64,000 nucleotides of DNA from Vreelandella profundi (GTDB lineage Bacteria; Pseudomonadota; Gammaproteobacteria; Pseudomonadales; Halomonadaceae): contig NZ_CP077941.1 of the NCBI RefSeq assembly GCF_019722725.1, forward strand, positions 310,001 through 374,000, given 5' to 3'. Shown in pieces: positions 61,357-64,000 of this stretch; position 1 is the first letter of the stretch; every line of letters starts with the position of its first letter. The notes under the pieces were generated by a model. The model made no database searches, was not told where the DNA came from, and worked only from the letters and a program-made list of their open reading frames with translations. Both the position numbers and the translations under genes were made by a program.

Positions 61357-62042
61357 TACAGCTCCTGAGGCACAGCCCAGCGCAGCATCGACCCGGTGGG
61401 ATGGGCACAGGCCGGTGACTGATAGGCGGGATTATTGACATATTTAGATACCGGAAAAGCGCCTAACAGTTCCAATGGAGCCGGCGTTAGCAGTGAATTA
61501 AGCGTTTGTGAGTCGGTATCCGGGTTCAGCCATGCGGATAGCGCATGGCTTGGAATGACCACCGGCAAGCGGTCGGTCAGCGGCGATAAAAGAACATTGG
61601 CGGGCACGGTGATGAGCGCGGCCGAGTCGCTAAACGCCGTTAGCGTGGTGTGGTAGCGGCACCATAGCGCACCTAGCAGCAGCGGCGCCCGTGATACCTG
61701 GGTAGCCAAATAGGGCTGCTTGCTGCGCGGCTGATTTTTCCATAGATAGAAGCCGCTGACCGGGATGACGCAGCGGCGTGCGTTAAACGCATCGCGAAAC
61801 ATCGCCCGAGATTCAAGCGTTTCGGCTCGCGCGCAGTGAGGCGCGTGGTCTAGCACCTCGAGCCAGGGGGGCGTTAGTCCCCAGAAAAGCGACGATAGCC
61901 GATACTGGCCCTGCTCCGCACGAATCGCGGAGATGGGCTGTCGAGGCGCAAGGTTGGGTGATTCAATTAACGGCTCAGACGTGTCGAGCGTCGGCAATAA
62001 ACGGGTCAGCGGTAAGTTTTGCACATGCAGTCGCCCCGTCAT
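61356..62042 (-). CDS. SRAP/YedK-family protein lacking the catalytic residues
   Basis: Protein of 228 aa with the overall pattern of SRAP (SOS response-associated peptidase; YedK/HMCES), which normally traps abasic sites through Cys2. Recognisable blocks are LAP (33), FWGLTPPW (53-60), CARAET (70-75), RCVIPVSGFYLWK (90-102) and LTDRLPVV (155-162). However, the catalytic positions differ: Cys2 is Thr2, the NAR Asn is Cys70, the FEW Glu is Leu100 and the HDR His is Thr156. It probably does not do the classical DNA crosslink. The ATG at 62042 follows AAGGAG at 6 nt; the frame from 62060 would not restore a Cys2. It is coupled to the protease gene. Confidence 0.85.
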   Translation of the reverse strand: MTGRLHVQNLPLTRLLPTLDTSEPLIESPNLAPRQPISAIRAEQGQYRLSSLFWGLTPPWLEVLDHAPHCARAETLESRAMFRDAFNARRCVIPVSGFYLWKNQPRSKQPYLATQVSRAPLLLGALWCRYHTTLTAFSDSAALITVPANVLLSPLTDRLPVVIPSHALSAWLNPDTDSQTLNSLLTPAPLELLGAFPVSKYVNNPAYQSPACAHPTGSMLRWAVPQEL

Positions 62043-62233
62043 ACCTATCTCCTTTAGCAAAATCGTCGTGGAAGTGTACCTGGATAGCGGGAGACTTCGC
62101 GTAATAAACCACGAAAGGGTGTGTTTTAGTGTCGAAAACAGTGTTCGATATAAGGTATCCTATATTACCCGCTGTTCCGACTAAAGTGCAGCGAGGCTTC
62201 CTTCTTGTTTGTTGTTGACCTTAAGAGATCGCC

Positions 62234-62848
62234 ATGGCCCGTCCTAGACAGCATGCGCCCGATGCCCTCCATTCGCAGGTGATGAACGCTTGTGATGAGT
62301 GGTTGGCTGAGCAGCCAGTCCATGGTCTTTCACTGCGTGCTTTAGCGAGAAACGTCGGCTGTGCTCCCAGCACGCTGCTCAAGCTATATGGCAGCTTTAA
62401 TAACTTATTGCAGCACGTGAATGTTGAATCGCTGGCCCGCTTACAGCACACCATTACTAGCCTTGCCGATGACGATCCGGAGCCATGGCTGCGCGCGTTG
62501 GCGCATTCCTACTGGCGGTTCGCTGAGCAGGATTGCTATCGCTGGCAGCTGCTTTTTGATTATCCGTTGGCGCAAGAGGGTGAGCTTGATCAGCGTCAAA
62601 GTGATTTGATTGAGGCGCTATTTACGCAGGTAGAAGCGTCGCTTAAATCTTATCAGCCTGCGCTGGATGATCTTGAAGCACGCCGGTTAGGGCGCACCCT
62701 GTGGGGCAGCGTGCACGGCCTTGTGCAGCTGGGCCTGAATGAGCGGTTGGGCTATTGGCAGGGCCAGCAGTTGAAAGTTGATGAGCTGTTGGATCAGCTG
62801 ATGAGCACCATCTTGGCGGGTTTGCGCCATCGTGAGGCATCGTCGTGA
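62234..62848 (+). CDS. TetR-family regulator (WHG type)
   Basis: Regulator of 204 aa. The N-terminal helix-turn-helix has SLRALARNVGCAPSTLLKLYGS, and a longer C-terminal domain with WRFAEQDCYRWQLLFDYP and LWGSVHGLVQLGLNERL fits TetR proteins with a WHG-type ligand domain. It overlaps the acyltransferase gene by 4 nt, so it may regulate its own operon and membrane lipid genes. Confidence 0.88.
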   Translation: MARPRQHAPDALHSQVMNACDEWLAEQPVHGLSLRALARNVGCAPSTLLKLYGSFNNLLQHVNVESLARLQHTITSLADDDPEPWLRALAHSYWRFAEQDCYRWQLLFDYPLAQEGELDQRQSDLIEALFTQVEASLKSYQPALDDLEARRLGRTLWGSVHGLVQLGLNERLGYWQGQQLKVDELLDQLMSTILAGLRHREASS

Positions 62849-63510
62849 CGGGGTGGGTCAATGCGGCTCGTCAAGTGTTGCGCTGGCTTATCTTTGTCTC
62901 AATGCGGCTTTGTTATCGGCTGCAGGTGCACGGGCGTCAGCATATTCCCCGTCATGGAGCCGCGCTGGTGGTGTGTAACCACGTAAGCTTTATGGATGCC
63001 CTGGTGCTCGGTGGCGCCAGCCCTCGCCCGCTACGCTTTGTGATGGACCAGCCGATTTTTGATTCCCCGTGGCTCAAGTGGTGGTTTCAGCTAGTGGGGG
63101 CTATCCCTATCGAGTCTGAACGGCGCAGCCCAGGCGCTATACGACGGGCGTTGGATGATGTCAGCGAGGCGCTGCGTCAAGGCCAGATCGTCATGGTATT
63201 CCCCGAGGGGCGATTAACCCCCGATGGCGAAATTCACGCCTTCCGGCGTGGCTTAGAGACTATTTTGGCGCGGGACGACGTGCCGGTCATTCCCGCCGGG
63301 TTGGCAGGTCTTTGGGGGTCGTGGACCTCCCACCATGGTGGCAAGGCGCTTAAGAAATGCCCCAAACGTTTTCGTGCCCCGGTCAGCTTGCAATTTGGGC
63401 CAGCACTAAACCGTTTGGATGCTGACGACATGGCGCTAAGACGGTTTCTTGAAGCCCGCGTGAGAGCGCTAAAGGCCGCGGCCGATCAGGATCTTGCCAA
63501 CCGCCGCTGA
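62845..63510 (+). CDS. PlsC-like 1-acyl-glycerol-3-phosphate acyltransferase
   Basis: Acyltransferase of 221 aa. The HX4D motif is His46/Asp51 in NHVSFMD, and FPEGRLTPDGEIHAFRRG is the second family motif (Glu/Gly/Arg). A hydrophobic N-terminal segment (LRWLIFVSMRL) anchors it to the membrane. The GTG start overlaps the TetR stop. It is a likely phospholipid or related acyltransferase; the substrate is uncertain. Confidence 0.88.
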   Translation: MTGWVNAARQVLRWLIFVSMRLCYRLQVHGRQHIPRHGAALVVCNHVSFMDALVLGGASPRPLRFVMDQPIFDSPWLKWWFQLVGAIPIESERRSPGAIRRALDDVSEALRQGQIVMVFPEGRLTPDGEIHAFRRGLETILARDDVPVIPAGLAGLWGSWTSHHGGKALKKCPKRFRAPVSLQFGPALNRLDADDMALRRFLEARVRALKAAADQDLANRR

Positions 63511-63545
63511 CGGCGGCTCTGCTAACGAGCTAGCTTAGCCTTAGC

Positions 63546-64000
63546 CTAGCGGCGTGGCAGGCGTACGTTCTGCCAGCAGCGTGCTGAGGTGATGAGGTTT
63601 TCACGAATCTCTAAGATTTCCATACGCATATTGCCGATCTGTAGGCATGCCGGGCCTTCCGGAAATGCCTCAAGATGCTCAAGAATCAACCCGTTCAGCG
63701 TTTTGGGCCCATCGGTAGGCAGCTGCCAGCCGAGCATTTTGTTAATCTCCCGGATATTGGCGGTGCCTTCGATCACATGGCTGCCGTCGTCCTGCTGATG
63801 AATCTCTTCATCTTCGGACACGTCGGTGGTGAACTCGCCCACGATCTCTTCCAAAATATCTTCCAGCGTGACGAGACCGTCCACGTCACCATACTCATCG
63901 ACGACGATGCCGATGCGCCGCTTCTGCTTTTGAAAGTTGAGCAGCTGCGTATGTAGCGGCGTTGATTCGGGAATAAAGTAGGGCTCGCGGGCTTCCTGAA
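63546..64000 (-). CDS. CorC/HlyC-family protein, 3' part (cut by right window edge)
   Basis: The frame stays open to the end of the window (at least 150 residues). It reads DEYGDVDGLVTLEDILEE (end of the second CBS domain), then EIVGEFTTDVSEDEE and the CorC_HlyC domain (NIREINKMLGWQLPTDGPKTLNGL, quoted in part: INKMLGWQLPTDGP). The full protein is a UPF0053/CNNM-like membrane transporter, often linked to Mg/Co handling. The start lies beyond base 64000. Confidence 0.9.
   Translation of the reverse strand, partial: QEAREPYFIPESTPLHTQLLNFQKQKRRIGIVVDEYGDVDGLVTLEDILEEIVGEFTTDVSEDEEIHQQDDGSHVIEGTANIREINKMLGWQLPTDGPKTLNGLILEHLEAFPEGPACLQIGNMRMEILEIRENLITSARCWQNVRLPRR

Noticed and set aside
63496..63520. 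Short hairpin ccgccg-ctga-cggcgg after the acyltransferase gene as a terminator
   Set aside because: The stem is only six pairs and no T-run follows.

Overview
The window looks like chromosomal DNA from a gammaproteobacterium of the Halomonas group (Halomonadaceae). This rests on the 16S and 23S sequences, the E. coli/Pseudomonas-like core genes (LigB, YheV, Tas, LldD, Epd, YedK-family), a phaB gene and acidic secreted proteins. That placement is a reading of the sequence, not a database result. I see no phage, transposase, integrase or CRISPR array; almost everything is core or near-core chromosome.

Layout. 1-1493: the 3' part of a 23S gene, then 5S and a terminator, i.e. the tail of one rRNA operon cut by the left edge. 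1597-5937: dGTPase-like protein, NERD membrane protein, YciH, a HAD phosphatase and two small stress or granule-type proteins. 6040-12745: a minus-strand central-carbon cluster transcribed as tkt, lrgA, lrgB, epd, pgk, fba. 13011-18090: metK, ligB, an AEC permease and metF. 18182-21478: a TAXI-type TRAP transporter. 21828-27152: yheV, prlC, an NSS symporter, a gamma-carbonic anhydrase and a YdjM-like membrane protein. 27128-32645: a GntR / DctB-like / DctD-like operon divergent from lldD, with two PdhR/LldR-type palindromes between them. 32735-38628: a complete rRNA operon (tandem promoters, boxA, 16S, a degenerate tRNA-Ile copy, tRNA-Ile, tRNA-Ala, 23S, 5S, terminator). 38715-50482: mostly short housekeeping and hypothetical genes. 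50634-50710: initiator tRNA. 50981-51727: phaB. 51840-58410: DUF349 protein, minCDE, sbcB. 58453-62042: an M16 protease translationally coupled to a YedK/SRAP-family protein. 62234-64000: TetR, PlsC-like acyltransferase and the 3' part of a CorC/HlyC-family gene.

How the genes fit together. The tkt-epd-pgk-fba set links the pentose phosphate pathway, PLP precursor synthesis and lower glycolysis. metK and metF serve one-carbon and methionine metabolism. The GntR-DctBD-lldD locus appears to sense and oxidise lactate or related organic acids.

Most interesting points: (1) the SRAP-family protein has lost every catalytic position I can align (Cys2, Asn, Glu, His become Thr, Cys, Leu, Thr) yet stays coupled to a protease gene; (2) a degenerate, re-structured tRNA-Ile copy sits in the 16S-23S spacer; (3) 15-bp tandem repeats occur at two places, one of them coding, in front of the LigB signal peptide; (4) lrgAB lies inside the glycolytic cluster; (5) a relic of an aminotransferase 3' end lies about 1.4 kb from an intact relative.
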